From Picocystis sp. L7 (Eukaryota; Chlorophyta; Picocystophyceae; Picocystales; Picocystaceae), in the NCBI GenBank assembly GCA_020975725.1, contig QXJR01000022.1, positions 372,001 to 436,000 of the forward strand: DNA of 64,000 nucleotides, in the 5' to 3' direction. Of the stretch, positions 29,640 through 40,164 are shown piece by piece; positions within the stretch are counted from its first letter, which is position 1; every line of letters begins with the position of its first letter. The position numbers and the translations under genes are program-made. Under the pieces are notes generated by a model. The model had not been told where the DNA came from and ran no database searches. It was given only the letters and a program-made list of their open reading frames with translations.

Positions 29640-32600
29640 TCAGACGGCTGATCCATACTTATTGAGGTCGAATGTCAGCGTCCTACTACTCAGCATCTCC
29701 GAGTCCCGACAGACACCCACCAGCGCATCGGCTTTGTCGAAGAATGTATCCTTCAACGAGATGACAATGCTTTGGAAGGGGATGTCCGCTCCCTCTCGTG
29801 TACGACTTCTAATGTAACTTGCTACCTTGCCTACATTGACGTTGTCCAATGCTGCATCTACCTCATCAAGAACAAAGAATGGTGTGGGCTTGAAACTGTG
29901 GATAGCAAACAAGAGGGCAAGTGCTGCCACGGTCTTTTCTCCGCCAGAAAGTTGCTCCATGTCCCTGAAACGTTTGGTGGGAGGCATGGCCGTGTACTTG
30001 ATGCCATGCAGAAAAGGCTCATCTGGATTCTCAAGAGAAAGGTATGCTGTACCTCCCAGAGGGTGTGTCGGACTCTTGGTGAGTTCCTTGTATATTGGAT
30101 CAATCACAGATGAAATGTGATTGAAGGCATCCATGTACAACTCGAGCCTGTCTTGGCGCTTGACAAAAAACTGCTCAGCAATGACTCTAGCGTCGTTCTT
30201 TGCACTGTCAAGTTCCTCCAGGACCTCATTCTCCTTCTCTTTCACGTGTTCAAATTGCTCTGCGGCCTTCATGTTTGGAGCAGCTTTCTCCAAAGCAACG
30301 GCCTTGTCGTCAATTTCAAGCCTGTACTCTTCATCCACCCGCCCACGCTCCTTCTCTGTCAGCGGGGATTGCTTGGAACGTGGGACCCTCGAAAAGTCAA
30401 AGTCAGGCAAAGCAAAAGGCGCATCTTCTTCATTGTCTACCTGCATGGGTACGAATGGGGACCCACTGGACGTGGGAAGCTCAACCTGCTCCAGCTCCGA
30501 TGTTTGCAATACATCCTTGATTCTTGCCTTGTATTGTTCGGCCTCTGTTTCCTTCACAGAGAGCTTCTTCTTGATCTTCCCTACTTCTTGCGTCTGTCCG
30601 TGGGAACGCTTGCTTAGTTCCTTGATTTCCAACTCCAGCTCTTCCATTCTGGACCGCGCAGAATTGGCATCTTTCTTGAGCCTCTCCAGCTCCTCCATGT
30701 CCTTGGTAGTGGCCAGTCGAAGATCTTCCTCTTGCTTTTGCAGCTTGGCCAGCAGGTCCTTGTCTTTCTGGATCTTCTCTTCAGCCTCTTGGACCTTTCG
30801 AAACGTGTCCCTGTTTTCTTCGAATTGCAGCTGGTTCTTCAGCTTGGCAATATGCGTGTTGAAAGTCATCCTCTGCTCAGCTGTTTCTTCCGCCCGTCTC
30901 AACTGGTTCTCCTCATACTCTCGGATATTTTGCACCCCTACTGATTTACTGAAGCCAGAAAAGACCTTGTCTGTCTCCTTGTTCAGCACATCCCTCAAAG
31001 CCTGCATCTCCTGCTCTCGAACCGCGATGGCTTGCCTGACCTTGTTCAGGTCTGGCAATAGCTTTTTCCTCTCCTCGTTCAGCGTCTTGGCTTCACTCTT
31101 GACCTTTTCTATCTTCTCCTGCGTGACTTTGTAATCGACTTCAATGTATTGGATTTTTTTCTCCAGGCCATCAATCCTTGTGTTCAGCTCCTGCTCTTGA
31201 ACCTGCACCACCCGGCCTCCAGAGATCTCTTGCAGCTCCTTGGCATATCGTGCCCTTTCCTTTTGTATGCCTTCCACCGCTTGTGCGTTGAATCTGGAGG
31301 CTCTCGCCTCAAGACCTCCCGTCACACCACCAGTGATCATTCCCGACTTGTGTATCAGGGTCCCATCAATGGACACCACCTTCAGACGTTCGGGTCCAGA
31401 GAAGCCAAGCCTCTTGGCTTCCTCAATGCGATCACAGACAATAGTGCCGCCGCAGGCATATATCATGGCACGCTCGTACTGAGGGTCATAATCCAGGACA
31501 TCCAGTACCAACCTTGAGGTACCCCCCAGGCTTCTGAGTCGTTCGTTCACGGGCTTGGTCAAAATTGTGGCCAATGGTAGGAAGGTCATGGGAGGGATCC
31601 GTTGCTCCTTCAGATAGCGGATGCATTCCTTAGCTGTCTTTTCATCGTTGGTAACAACGGCATCCATGTTCTTGCCCATGACTACGCTTACTGCAAGGTT
31701 ATACTTGCGCTGACGAACTTTGCAGAGATCAAAAACACGGCCATGCACGCCAGGCATTAGTCGCTTGAGAGCACCTACAGCTTCTCGCATGCGAGAATCT
31801 CGCTCGTGCTCCTTCTTATCGTACTTTGCCTCTCGCAGGCTGCCTTCAATCTCATCTAGCTTTTGCTGGACGTGCTCCTTCCGTGCAAGATCTCGTCTGA
31901 CCTTCTCAATCAGTTGCTCTTTGTCCTTCTTGGCAGTGCTGAGTTGCTCTTCGGCCTCTGTACGAGAGTTCAGCAGCTTCTCTGCACGCGCTTTTGATTC
32001 TTCGAGCTGAACCTCAAGCTGCTGAATGCGGCTGTCGAGTTCTCTGACGTTTTCCTCCAGAGAAACACGAAGCCCGTTGTCTGCCTGATGGTCCCTGTCT
32101 TTGGTGGCAAGATCCTGCTTTATCTTGAAGTTTTTGGCCCCTGCCTGTTCCTTGAGTTTGTTGTACTCGCTGAGCTGGCTATCAAGCAGTTTCACACTGT
32201 CATCTTCCTTTGCTGCCTGTTTAAGCTGCTCTTCAAACTCTTCTTTCGCTGCAACCACGTTTTCCAGGTCTTGCCGGAGCTTTTGTTTGTCCGTTTCCTG
32301 CTGCTCGGCTTCTTGTCTCATCTTCTCCAGGTTCTTTTCCCCACCTTTCAGCCTCTTGTTTGTCCGTTGTATTTCTTCTTTGACCTTAACTTCCTCGGGC
32401 TTTTTCTTGTCCAATTCTTTCTTCTTGAGGGCCAGTTTTTTCTCCACTACCAAGACGTCCTTGTGCGATTTCGCTTTCTCTTTTTTCTTTTGCTCGATTT
32501 CCTTTTGGATCACCCCTTCCGTCTTTGACAGCTCTACAAGCTCTGCACTCAGTTTTGCTACCTCGGACTCTGCCTTGTTCATGTCTTCCTGCTGGTGGAA

Positions 32601-33469
32601 TATCTGCCAGAGAAAGTATTCTGCTTTGAGTGTTTTGAGTTCTTCCTGCAACTTCTGGTACCTTTCTGCTTCGTTCTTTTGCTCCTGCTTCTGTTTCCGT
32701 TCCGCTTGGAGACCCTTCCGCTTGGTGAAGGCAAAGCTCGTTTTCTCCTCGGCTCTGATTTTGCTGGCTTCGAGCTCTTCGTATTCCTTTTTGTGGGCTT
32801 CGGAGCCCGAGATTTGTTCGATGAGCTGCGTGAGCTCCTTGGGTCCCTTGGCAGCGATGGACTCGATGTCTCCCTGGAACACGAGAGCGTTCCTGGCCTT
32901 GGTCATGATTCCGAAGGACTTGAGTTTTTCGCTGTAGGCTTCCCATCCGACGGTCCGGTTGTCGATCTTGTATTCCGAGGTTCCATGTGCGTTGATGGTC
33001 CTTGTGAAGTGCACTTCTTTTCCTTCTGCCATTTCGTATGCCAGTCTAACGTAGGACTTGGATCCTTGTCCACCGCTTCCTTCCTCGCCACTGTACACGA
33101 GATCCTTCAAGGCTGCACCGCGCAACTGGCTCGACTTCACGCCAAGGACGAAGCTGATGGCGTCCATCAGGTTGGACTTGCCCGATCCGTTCGGTCCCAC
33201 GATGGCGGTGAAGTTTCGGAACGGACCGATTACATGATTTCCACGGTACGACCTTTCGTTTCCGGCGTTTTCAAGTCCACGGGTCGTCAGCCGCGGTCGT
33301 CTTTTCGTGCACCTCTGCCTCCTGCGTTCGCTTTTTTCCCGCCTCGGTTCCTCGTCGGTTCGCCCCTCGTTCCTTCCTCGCGCTTTGTTTCCTCCCCCAC
33401 GCACTTGAAATTGCACAGCTCGATGCGATCGATGCGTCCTTGCGCCTCGCGAGGCGAGGCAACGGCCAT
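29640..33469 (-). CDS. SMC1: SMC1, cohesin ATPase subunit, two exons
   Basis: Exon 1 is 33405-33469 and exon 2 is 29640-33252. The junction (donor A-A, then GTGCGTGGG; acceptor CGAAAG) gives IELCNFKSYRGNHVIGPF in frame, exactly the SMC1 N-terminus. The product is 1225 residues (animal SMC1A is 1233). Walker A GPNGSGKS is at 41-48, two long coiled coils flank a hinge (PGVHGRVFDL to SGMITGGVTGG, about 520-660), and near the end are the signature LSGGEKT and Walker B FFVLDEVDAALD. SMC1 pairs with SMC3 in the cohesin ring for sister-chromatid cohesion. The intron is 152 bp. Confidence 0.95.
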
Positions 33470-33585
33470 CGCGCGTGCGATGCGGATGGCGCGAAACGTG
33501 CTTTGGTCGAATGGAATGGAACCCAGCTGGGTGGATCCCATGGGGGGGAAATCCAGGGGAGGACGCAGAGGAGGGACGAACAGGG

Positions 33586-33669
33586 ACGTCGATCGAAGAG
33601 GAGCATTCATGATCCCCAGGACCTCCGCGGGGAACGGAGGAAAAGCACGTTTCCATGGGGTCACAACCG
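33586..33669. repeat. 84-bp direct repeat, copy 1
   Basis: This 84-bp unit starts ACGTCGATCGAAGAGG and ends GTCACAACCG. It is repeated with some substitutions and no length change at 33720-33803, 134 bp away, in the SMC1 upstream region. Confidence 0.75.
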
Positions 33670-33719
33670 GGTGGTTCCCTCGGTCGGGGACAATCGCGGC
33701 CCGGGGCGGGCGCGGAGGA

Positions 33720-33803
33720 ACGTCGATCGAAGAGGACCTTTCATGACCCCCATGACCTCCGGGGGGAACGGAGGAAAGGCACGTCCCCATGGAGTCACAA
33801 CCG
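33720..33803. repeat. 84-bp direct repeat, copy 2
   Basis: The second copy has the same length and orientation as 33586-33669. Both copies include a CTCCG-GGGGAACGGAGG stem-like block and GGAAA-GCACGT. The roughly 50-bp segment between them is not part of the repeat. Confidence 0.75.
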
Positions 33804-34759
33804 TGTGGGCCTGTCGGATTCGCGTCGAGGGACGGGTGGGTTTCCGAAGAGGACCGCTTCGAGTGGAAGGACAGACGAACGACAAGCACGGAGAAAGACC
33901 GCGTCCGATCGAACGGAATTATTCATTGCAGCGCGAGGAAAGGCACGTCTACACGCGTCCTTCCCAGATGCAGTCTTGATAAGCACGATAGGTTCGGCTT
34001 TCAAGGAGAGCCTTGACCCGCGGAGGTGGATCCAGGCCGAGCTTCTCCGCGCGTTCCCAGCGTTCGATGCGGGTCAAGCCCATGCAAGGACCGAAACGGG
34101 AGTCCAAGTCGAATTCCCGCAGGCACGCCAGTGCTTCGTCCTTTCCCCCCCCTTCGTCGTCTGTTCACCATCGTTTGACCCGTCGTCCGTCAGCTCGTGT
34201 CCTTGGAACGGTGCTCTTGTTTCGTCCGTCCCTGGACCAGCGCCTCACCTCCGTTCCGCGCATCCGTTCGCATCTCCTTCTCCTTCTTGGTCCTCGCACG
34301 TCCTGGCTTGATGCCAGGGTAAGCGTCGACGACCGTCCCGCGTGCTGCCATCCCGACGTATCGTTCCTTCTGCTCCTCCTGCTGCGCGTGCTTTGCTCTC
34401 GTGTTCCGTGATCTTGGCGACCGTTTGCCACCGACCCCCTCACCCCTCGTTCCCCCTTTTACGCACCATCGCCCGACGAGCTTCTCCTCTCGTCTTCCTT
34501 CTCATCCTCCGCGCCAACCGGCATCCACGAACCTCCTCTCTCCCCCTCTTGCGGCGATTTCGAACCCACCTTCTTTCTCGTCGATTTTACCCCGTGGATC
34601 CGAACCGAGCCCTCCCGGTTCGCACCCTCCTCGCGTCTCGGACACGGGGTTAACTTCGGATGAACTTCGGGTGCCTGGGGTTCGGAAGGGGGGAAGGAAG
34701 GGGATGAACTCGATGTTAAATAAAAGGAGGGCGTTGGACGTGGTCCCGTTGCATCGGCG

Positions 34760-35437
34760 ATGGCCATGGCGACCAAGCCACGCCTGGTGGCGGAATCGTG
34801 CGTGTCGATGCTCGTGGCCGAGGCCGCCAGGAGCGCGTGCGAGATGCGTGGGGAAGACAGGGATCCTGCAGAAGCCATCGGATGCCGCCTGGGGGCTCGT
34901 TTGGCCGCACGTGTGGCCTGTGGACGCGCCTATTCCAACGACGCCTTGGACGTGGTCAAGGTGCTCTGCAAGGAAGTGTGGCCCGTGGCGTTCGGAAAAC
35001 CCGTGGACAACCTCAAGACCAACCATCGAGGCGTGTTCGTGCTGCACGACTCGAAGCTCAGGTGGCTCGTGCGCGCCTCGGCGCGAGAACACGACCCAAC
35101 CGTCCAACGCGAGCTCGCGTCCATCGCCGCCGTGGCGTGCGGATTGATCCGTGGAGCGCTCGAATCCATGGGCGTGCCGTGCACCGTGCAATCCGACGTG
35201 TCCCAAACCCCTGCATGTGCGTCCGTGCGACGAGAGAAAGGCGCGAAACGAGGCGCAGGAAGGCGTTCCACTGACCGCGAAGAGCGCGCACGTGCTCCCC
35301 TGCACGTCCTTCCGCGTTCGAATCGACAGGCACGTTCACGGTGCGATCGGTGCGCAGCAAGGAACAGCACGAGCTGGCTTGAACCGCACGTCTCCCGTGG
35401 ATGTATGGCGCACGTACACCACGTCCAGGTCCGATAG
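34760..35437 (+). CDS. TRAPPC6: TRAPPC6/Trs33, TRAPP vesicle-tethering subunit (C-terminus uncertain)
   Basis: The first ~150 residues fit Bet3-family Trs33: AIGCRLGARLAARV, VVKVLCKEVWPVAFGKPVDN, LKTNHRGVFVLHDSKLRWLV, CGLIRGALESMGVPCTVQSD. Family members are about 160 residues and end soon after 'S.lPAC.F.v', so the unspliced frame to 35437 (225 residues) has about 70 extra basic residues. A phase-changing intron beginning GTGCGT at 35217, or splicing to SFRVRI at about 35313, could give the true end; neither model closes cleanly. TRAPP tethers COPII and Golgi vesicles and activates Rab GTPases. A scramblase gene starts just downstream on the same strand. Confidence 0.75.
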   Translation: MAMATKPRLVAESCVSMLVAEAARSACEMRGEDRDPAEAIGCRLGARLAARVACGRAYSNDALDVVKVLCKEVWPVAFGKPVDNLKTNHRGVFVLHDSKLRWLVRASAREHDPTVQRELASIAAVACGLIRGALESMGVPCTVQSDVSQTPACASVRREKGAKRGAGRRSTDREERARAPLHVLPRSNRQARSRCDRCAARNSTSWLEPHVSRGCMAHVHHVQVR

Positions 35438-35546
35438 ACGTGCCACTGCGCCCAAGGTTTCGACGCCAGAACGCGGTGCGAAGGCGTCGCGCGAAACACG
35501 CGCGTGGGAATCTCGAAAGGCGAAAAGGTCCTCCATCCTTCCGAAG

Positions 35547-36677
35547 ATGCGCTCGTTGCTCGCCAGGAAATCCTTGGTGGTGTCTCGTGCGGTGGAATGG
35601 GCCAACGTGGCGGTGGGATTCGAAACAAGACGACAATTCGAGCTGTTGGACGCCGTCGACGGCACAACTGCGGGACGACTCGTCGAAGAGACAGGATCCC
35701 AAGTCGCCAGACAGCTGCTGAAAGCGCGCCGAGGCTTCCAAGCCGAAGCCACGGACGGCGAAGGGACGACGGCGCTGCGGATGGGACGGCCGCCCAGAGC
35801 CCTGCGCAGCCACGTGCACGTGTCGGACGCGTCCGGTCGCGTGTTCGGAGAAACAGTGACGCAGTGGCACCCTTGGAGACGCCAATACGACCTGCTCGTG
35901 CATGGCAGGCCGTTCGCGTACGTGCGCGCGCCCGCACTCGCCTGGGACTTCGTGGTGGAAGACCAACAAGGAAGGCCACTGGCCGTCATCGGGAGGAACT
36001 TCCAAGGACTGGGACTGGAAATGTTCACCGACAAAGGCGTGTATGCAGTGGCCTTTGGTAGCGACGTGCCGGCGTCCGGAATGCTGGACGCAGGAGCGAC
36101 ATCGTCTAGATTAGAGTCACATTGCGAGGAGGTGGAAGAGGGACCTCGTGATGTGGCAGGACAGCTGCAACTGCCCGATGGACTGGTGCCGTTGGAACGC
36201 TCTCTCTCTCTAGAAGAGAGAGCCGTGGTGCTGGCCACGGCCGTTTCCGTGGACTTTGACTACTTTTCCCGCCACTCTCAACATAACGCGTTCTCGCCGC
36301 TTTGGTTCTTGCCGATGCCCGGAGCAGATCCTGCAGATGCACCGACAGAGGCAGGGGGTGGCTCTGCCAGCGCAGGGGGTCCGGAGCCTGGCCCTCCGAA
36401 TCCAGTTCCCACCTCCTCGAACGGAGTGTCGGGAGAAGACCTGGGCGGCGATGAGTTTCCAGCCAACAATGGAACATTCGGAGGGCGTGAGGGCAGTTTT
36501 GGCGAACAAGATCCTTCCGATGCAACACAGCCACCCCAAGATGGGGACTGGGGTAGAGATTCACCTCACTCAGGAGATGCACAAGACTTGGGCGGCGACG
36601 CGTTCGACGAAGACGGCAGTGGGAGCTGGGACGGTCTCTTTGGTCAGATGACGGACTTTTTTGGAGACGACGAATGA
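35547..36677 (+). CDS. Phospholipid scramblase / LURP-fold family protein
   Basis: The product is 376 residues from ATG 35547. LLARKSLVVSRAVEWANVAV then GFETRRQFELLDAVDGTTAG matches the scramblase start ('L....l.v.r..E..n...GfE..n.y.v.d..G'). Further on are VSDASGRVFGETVTQWHPWR, RQYDLLV and LGLEMFTDKGVYAVAF, the 12-strand barrel pattern. The C-terminal ~130 residues are disordered, rich in G, D and P. An ORF upstream is open in phase to 35151, so an N-terminal exon or read-through from TRAPPC6 is possible. Some scramblase-like proteins are mitochondrial; targeting is not decided here. Confidence 0.7.
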   Translation: MRSLLARKSLVVSRAVEWANVAVGFETRRQFELLDAVDGTTAGRLVEETGSQVARQLLKARRGFQAEATDGEGTTALRMGRPPRALRSHVHVSDASGRVFGETVTQWHPWRRQYDLLVHGRPFAYVRAPALAWDFVVEDQQGRPLAVIGRNFQGLGLEMFTDKGVYAVAFGSDVPASGMLDAGATSSRLESHCEEVEEGPRDVAGQLQLPDGLVPLERSLSLEERAVVLATAVSVDFDYFSRHSQHNAFSPLWFLPMPGADPADAPTEAGGGSASAGGPEPGPPNPVPTSSNGVSGEDLGGDEFPANNGTFGGREGSFGEQDPSDATQPPQDGDWGRDSPHSGDAQDLGGDAFDEDGSGSWDGLFGQMTDFFGDDE

Positions 36678-37263
36678 TAGAAATGTGTCAAGCGTGGCAT
36701 CCTGAACCGAGTGAACCGTATCTCGGGGTCCAACGACACCCTTTCTGTTTCTTCTCCCTTACGCCTTTCTGGCGAGGAGTACGGATTTCACCTTCAAGCT
36801 CGATGCTTTTCAACGGAGCCAACGACATGTGCTGAAGCTGGCCCCCTCGCGGAATGGTTGCTGTGCGATTTGGAGTGCTTCAGGCGTCTGGACCCCGATG
36901 GAGAGGGTCCATTTCAGGCGTTGCAGGTTTCCTGTTCGGCCCACACATCTTCCCCTGGAGCAGTTCTTCAGCGGCTTGGCCTCTTCACGGAAGATGCATC
37001 AGGTAAGGTTTGCCTGTTCCACAGCTCTTGTTCAATTCAGGCATGCACCTACCGCACACGAAACCCACCCCTTGGGATCGCCTCTGTCTCTCTGTCCTTT
37101 GGGATCGGGGTTGGTTCTATTCCTCTCCCGATCGGGGATCGCCTTTCCTTTGGAAAGGCGGATCGGATCGGGATCGATTCCGAAACGAAAGGAGGATCGG
37201 ATCCGAAACGTAAGGACGAGGATCCACCAACGTGGCGACACGATAAGACCTGGGATACGCGCC
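36678..37263. promoter_or_regulatory. 5' spacer of the thioredoxin/NHL gene
   Basis: This 586 bp spacer contains CCTTTGGAAAGG at 37148-37159, 105 bp upstream of ATG 37264, inside a GATCGGATC-rich block. No gene is recognised. Confidence 0.45.
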
Positions 37264-39483
37264 ATGGAGGCGAAGTTGGCGATGGCCAGACGCGTACGAG
37301 GACCGCCTGCGACGCGTGCGATGGCTCAAGAAGACGCATGGACCTCTGCCACGAGGCGTGCGGCCCTGCTGGGGATGCTGGCGAGCGGTGGCATCGCGGT
37401 GCGGCCGTCGGAAGGTGCAGGAACGGGAAGCGAGAGCCAAGTGGCGGCCTTCAAGCGACTCATCGCACAAGGAGAGAAATCCAGGAACGGTCTGCAAGTG
37501 CCGGAATTCAGATCGGGACTGGACTGGATGAACGTCAGCCGACCGCTGCAGCTGGAAAAAGATCTGCGTGGAAGGGTCGTGGTGCTGGACTTCTGGACGT
37601 ATTGCTGCATCAATTGCATGCACATCCTGCCAGACCTGGCAAAGCTGGAAGAAAAGTACAAGGATGATCCCGTGACAGTGGTGGGTGTTCACTCTGCCAA
37701 GTTTGACAACGAGAAAGACACCGAGGCCATCCGACAGGCCGTGCTTCGCTATGGGATCCAGCATCCCGTAGTGAACGACGGATCCATGACCATGTGGCGT
37801 GAACTGGGCGTTTCCAGCTGGCCAACTCTGGCTATTGTGTCGCCGCAAGGGAAGCTGTTAACCCTGGTACCAGGGGAAGGAAACCGACAGGATGTGGACG
37901 ACATCGTCGCTGCTGCGCTTGAATACTACGGGGAACGGGGCTTGCTCAGAGGAACCCCCCTGCCGATCGCCTTGGAGGCAGAGAAGCCAGGACAGGTGCT
38001 TGATTCCCCTTTCAAGTACCCTGGGAAGCTTGCGATTGATGCTGAGGGGCACCGACTTTTTATTTCGGATTCCAGCAACCACCGTATCGTGGTCACGAAC
38101 CTCGACGGGCAGTTTGTGAGCCAAGTCGGGGATGGGACTCCCGGCTTTGCGGATGGAACGATATCGGAGGCAAAGTTTTGCCGCCCCCAAGGAATCGCAT
38201 ATGATCCAAATAGGTCAGCACTGTATGTTGCAGACACCGAAAACCACGCATTGCGACAGGTGGACTTCTCAACGGGACAGGTGGTGACGCTATCGGGCGA
38301 TGGCACCAAAGGAAGGGACTACGTGGGTGGAAAGAAAGGTGGCAACCAGCAGCTCAATTCGCCATGGGATGTGAACCTCCTTGAGAGCGGGACTATTTTA
38401 CTCATGGCCATGGCAGGCATTCATCAAATCTGGACCTACAATTTTGCGGATCAGGTGGCGGTGGCATTTTCTGGGAACGGATACGAAAGGAACAGCAACG
38501 GGACGAATGGAAAGCTCAGCTCCTGGGCACAGCCTAGCGGTATCGCTTTGTCTACGGACAAGAAGACAGCCTACATTGCAGACAGTGAGAGCAGCTCCAT
38601 CCGCGAACTTGATGTAACCACAGGTGGCTCCAAACTTCTGGCTGGAGGGGACGCATTTGTTTCCGACAATCTTTTCCAGTTTGGAGATGTCGACGGTGAT
38701 TTGAAATCGGTAAGGCTGCAGCACCCACTCGGAATCTGCACGGCCGCTGATCCCAATCTACTTTACATTGCAGACAGTTACAACCATAAAATCAAGGTGC
38801 TGGACCTTTCCTCTCGAACAGTTCGGACTGTTGCAGGCTCGGGTTCAGCAGGGCTCGTCGACGGCAAGGGACGAGGTGCGCGCTTTTCTGAGCCTGCAGG
38901 TATCATGCTCGGGCCAGAAAATCTGCTGTACGTCGCAGACACCAACAATAACGCCGTTCGTGTGCTTGATCTTGTGACAGGTTCGGTCACAACCATGGAT
39001 GTCTCCTCTGTGCCCAAAGGCAGGAGGGAGCGGGAAGAAGAACCGCAAGGGGAGGCTGTTGGCGCTCCACCGGGTGCAAAAGTTGTTCGCCTTTCCCCAG
39101 TCGGTTCCTTATCAGGAGAACTGAAGGTTTCGGTTGCATGTCCACCTGGTTATCACTATACAAAAGGGGCAAAGAGCCAGTTTGAGGTAGTTGCCGAGCC
39201 AACGATGCAAGGGTTTGTTGCATCGCCACAGTCGGGCCAATTGCGGGAGGGGAAGGAATCTACAATCAAGTACGCATTGAAGGATTTGCCAGGGGGCGGG
39301 GCACTGGTGCGGATAAATGCCAAGGTGTACTACTGTCAAGAAGGGGATGTTTGTTTGTTTGATTTGGTATCTTTTGAAGTGCCAATAGCCTCGGATGCTA
39401 CAGGTTCGGCATCTGCACCGATGGAATTGCAGTACACCGTCCATCCACGGGGGCAGCGCAGCACCTCTGCGATTTTGTTTTGA
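37264..39483 (+). CDS. Thioredoxin-like plus NHL beta-propeller protein, NHLRC2/SOQ1-like, probably thylakoid lumen
   Basis: The product is 739 residues. Residues 1-45 are Arg/Ala/Ser-rich and end TSATRRAALLGMLASGGIAV, a twin-arginine signal, suggesting plastid import then Tat export to the lumen. A thioredoxin-like domain (about 80-230) has WTYCCINC at 111-118, the CCINC active site seen in NHLRC2 and SOQ1. Six NHL repeats follow (SPFKYPGKLAIDAEGHRLFI, RPQGIAYDPNRSALYVADTE and so on), then a beta-rich C-terminal domain with YYCQEGDVC. Plant SOQ1 has an extra HAD domain before the thioredoxin fold and limits a slow photoprotective quenching; this protein lacks HAD. Lumen placement is inference. 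Confidence 0.85.
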   Translation: MEAKLAMARRVRGPPATRAMAQEDAWTSATRRAALLGMLASGGIAVRPSEGAGTGSESQVAAFKRLIAQGEKSRNGLQVPEFRSGLDWMNVSRPLQLEKDLRGRVVVLDFWTYCCINCMHILPDLAKLEEKYKDDPVTVVGVHSAKFDNEKDTEAIRQAVLRYGIQHPVVNDGSMTMWRELGVSSWPTLAIVSPQGKLLTLVPGEGNRQDVDDIVAAALEYYGERGLLRGTPLPIALEAEKPGQVLDSPFKYPGKLAIDAEGHRLFISDSSNHRIVVTNLDGQFVSQVGDGTPGFADGTISEAKFCRPQGIAYDPNRSALYVADTENHALRQVDFSTGQVVTLSGDGTKGRDYVGGKKGGNQQLNSPWDVNLLESGTILLMAMAGIHQIWTYNFADQVAVAFSGNGYERNSNGTNGKLSSWAQPSGIALSTDKKTAYIADSESSSIRELDVTTGGSKLLAGGDAFVSDNLFQFGDVDGDLKSVRLQHPLGICTAADPNLLYIADSYNHKIKVLDLSSRTVRTVAGSGSAGLVDGKGRGARFSEPAGIMLGPENLLYVADTNNNAVRVLDLVTGSVTTMDVSSVPKGRREREEEPQGEAVGAPPGAKVVRLSPVGSLSGELKVSVACPPGYHYTKGAKSQFEVVAEPTMQGFVASPQSGQLREGKESTIKYALKDLPGGGALVRINAKVYYCQEGDVCLFDLVSFEVPIASDATGSASAPMELQYTVHPRGQRSTSAILF

Positions 39484-40164
39484 TGCTCCTCCTTTGCACA
39501 ATGGGAGCACCGGTACTGAGCTGCCGGTGGTCGGCGCAAGGTTTTTCTCATTGCACACTTCTAAACTTTGGCCGTGCCTTGAATGCATTGTTCGCGACCT
39601 GTGTTTGCTTGTTGTGGCGGCGATTTTGCTACCGGTGCCAACTGGTGGAAGAAGGGATCCACAAGGTGGCTGTGATTGCTTTGCTTGACGTTTGTCTTGT
39701 CTCTTCTTCCCCGTCCTCGGCATCGGCAACCTTGCGGCAAAGCCGCAAGGTCCTGTTCTCCCCGGCTCACGGTGAATGCATGGCACGTGATACTCCTCCT
39801 CTGTACCAACGAATGCTACAGAACGGAAGCGCACGTGGATCCGCCTCCATCCAACTGTGGCCACTTTTGTTTCGCAGCTTTATCATCCCATCGTGCACGC
39901 TGACATCGGTCGGGCTCTGTGCATTTCTCCTCTCCCTCATCGTGCTGGGCATACGCATTCGTGCTTCCCTTTCCATCCACCTGGGATCCAGCATCGGCCG
40001 CCCTCGCCCCCGGCACACCACGCCCCATATTCGCCCCGGGGCGAGTGCCAACACCACCCAGCACAACACGGCACACCACCAGGTGGTTGGGTTGGGGCGA
40101 CCACGACCTCGACCTTTTCATGGGGACGAGTCCACCACCACTTCGCCCTGGTCCAGGTGGGGAC
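39484..40164. promoter_or_regulatory. 5' spacer of the LOG gene
   Basis: This 681 bp spacer lies between the thioredoxin/NHL stop and the LOG start. Overlapping open frames on both strands (for example 39480-40472) lack domains. It contains a CTTGCGGCAAAGCCGCAAG hairpin at 39730-39748. Confidence 0.4.

Larger units (their letters stand above)
33470..34759. promoter_or_regulatory. Divergent spacer between SMC1 and TRAPPC6
   Basis: This 1.29 kb spacer carries the 84-bp direct repeat listed separately and GGTTAACTTCGG at 34648-34659, about 100 bp upstream of the TRAPPC6 start. No credible gene is seen. Confidence 0.5.
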
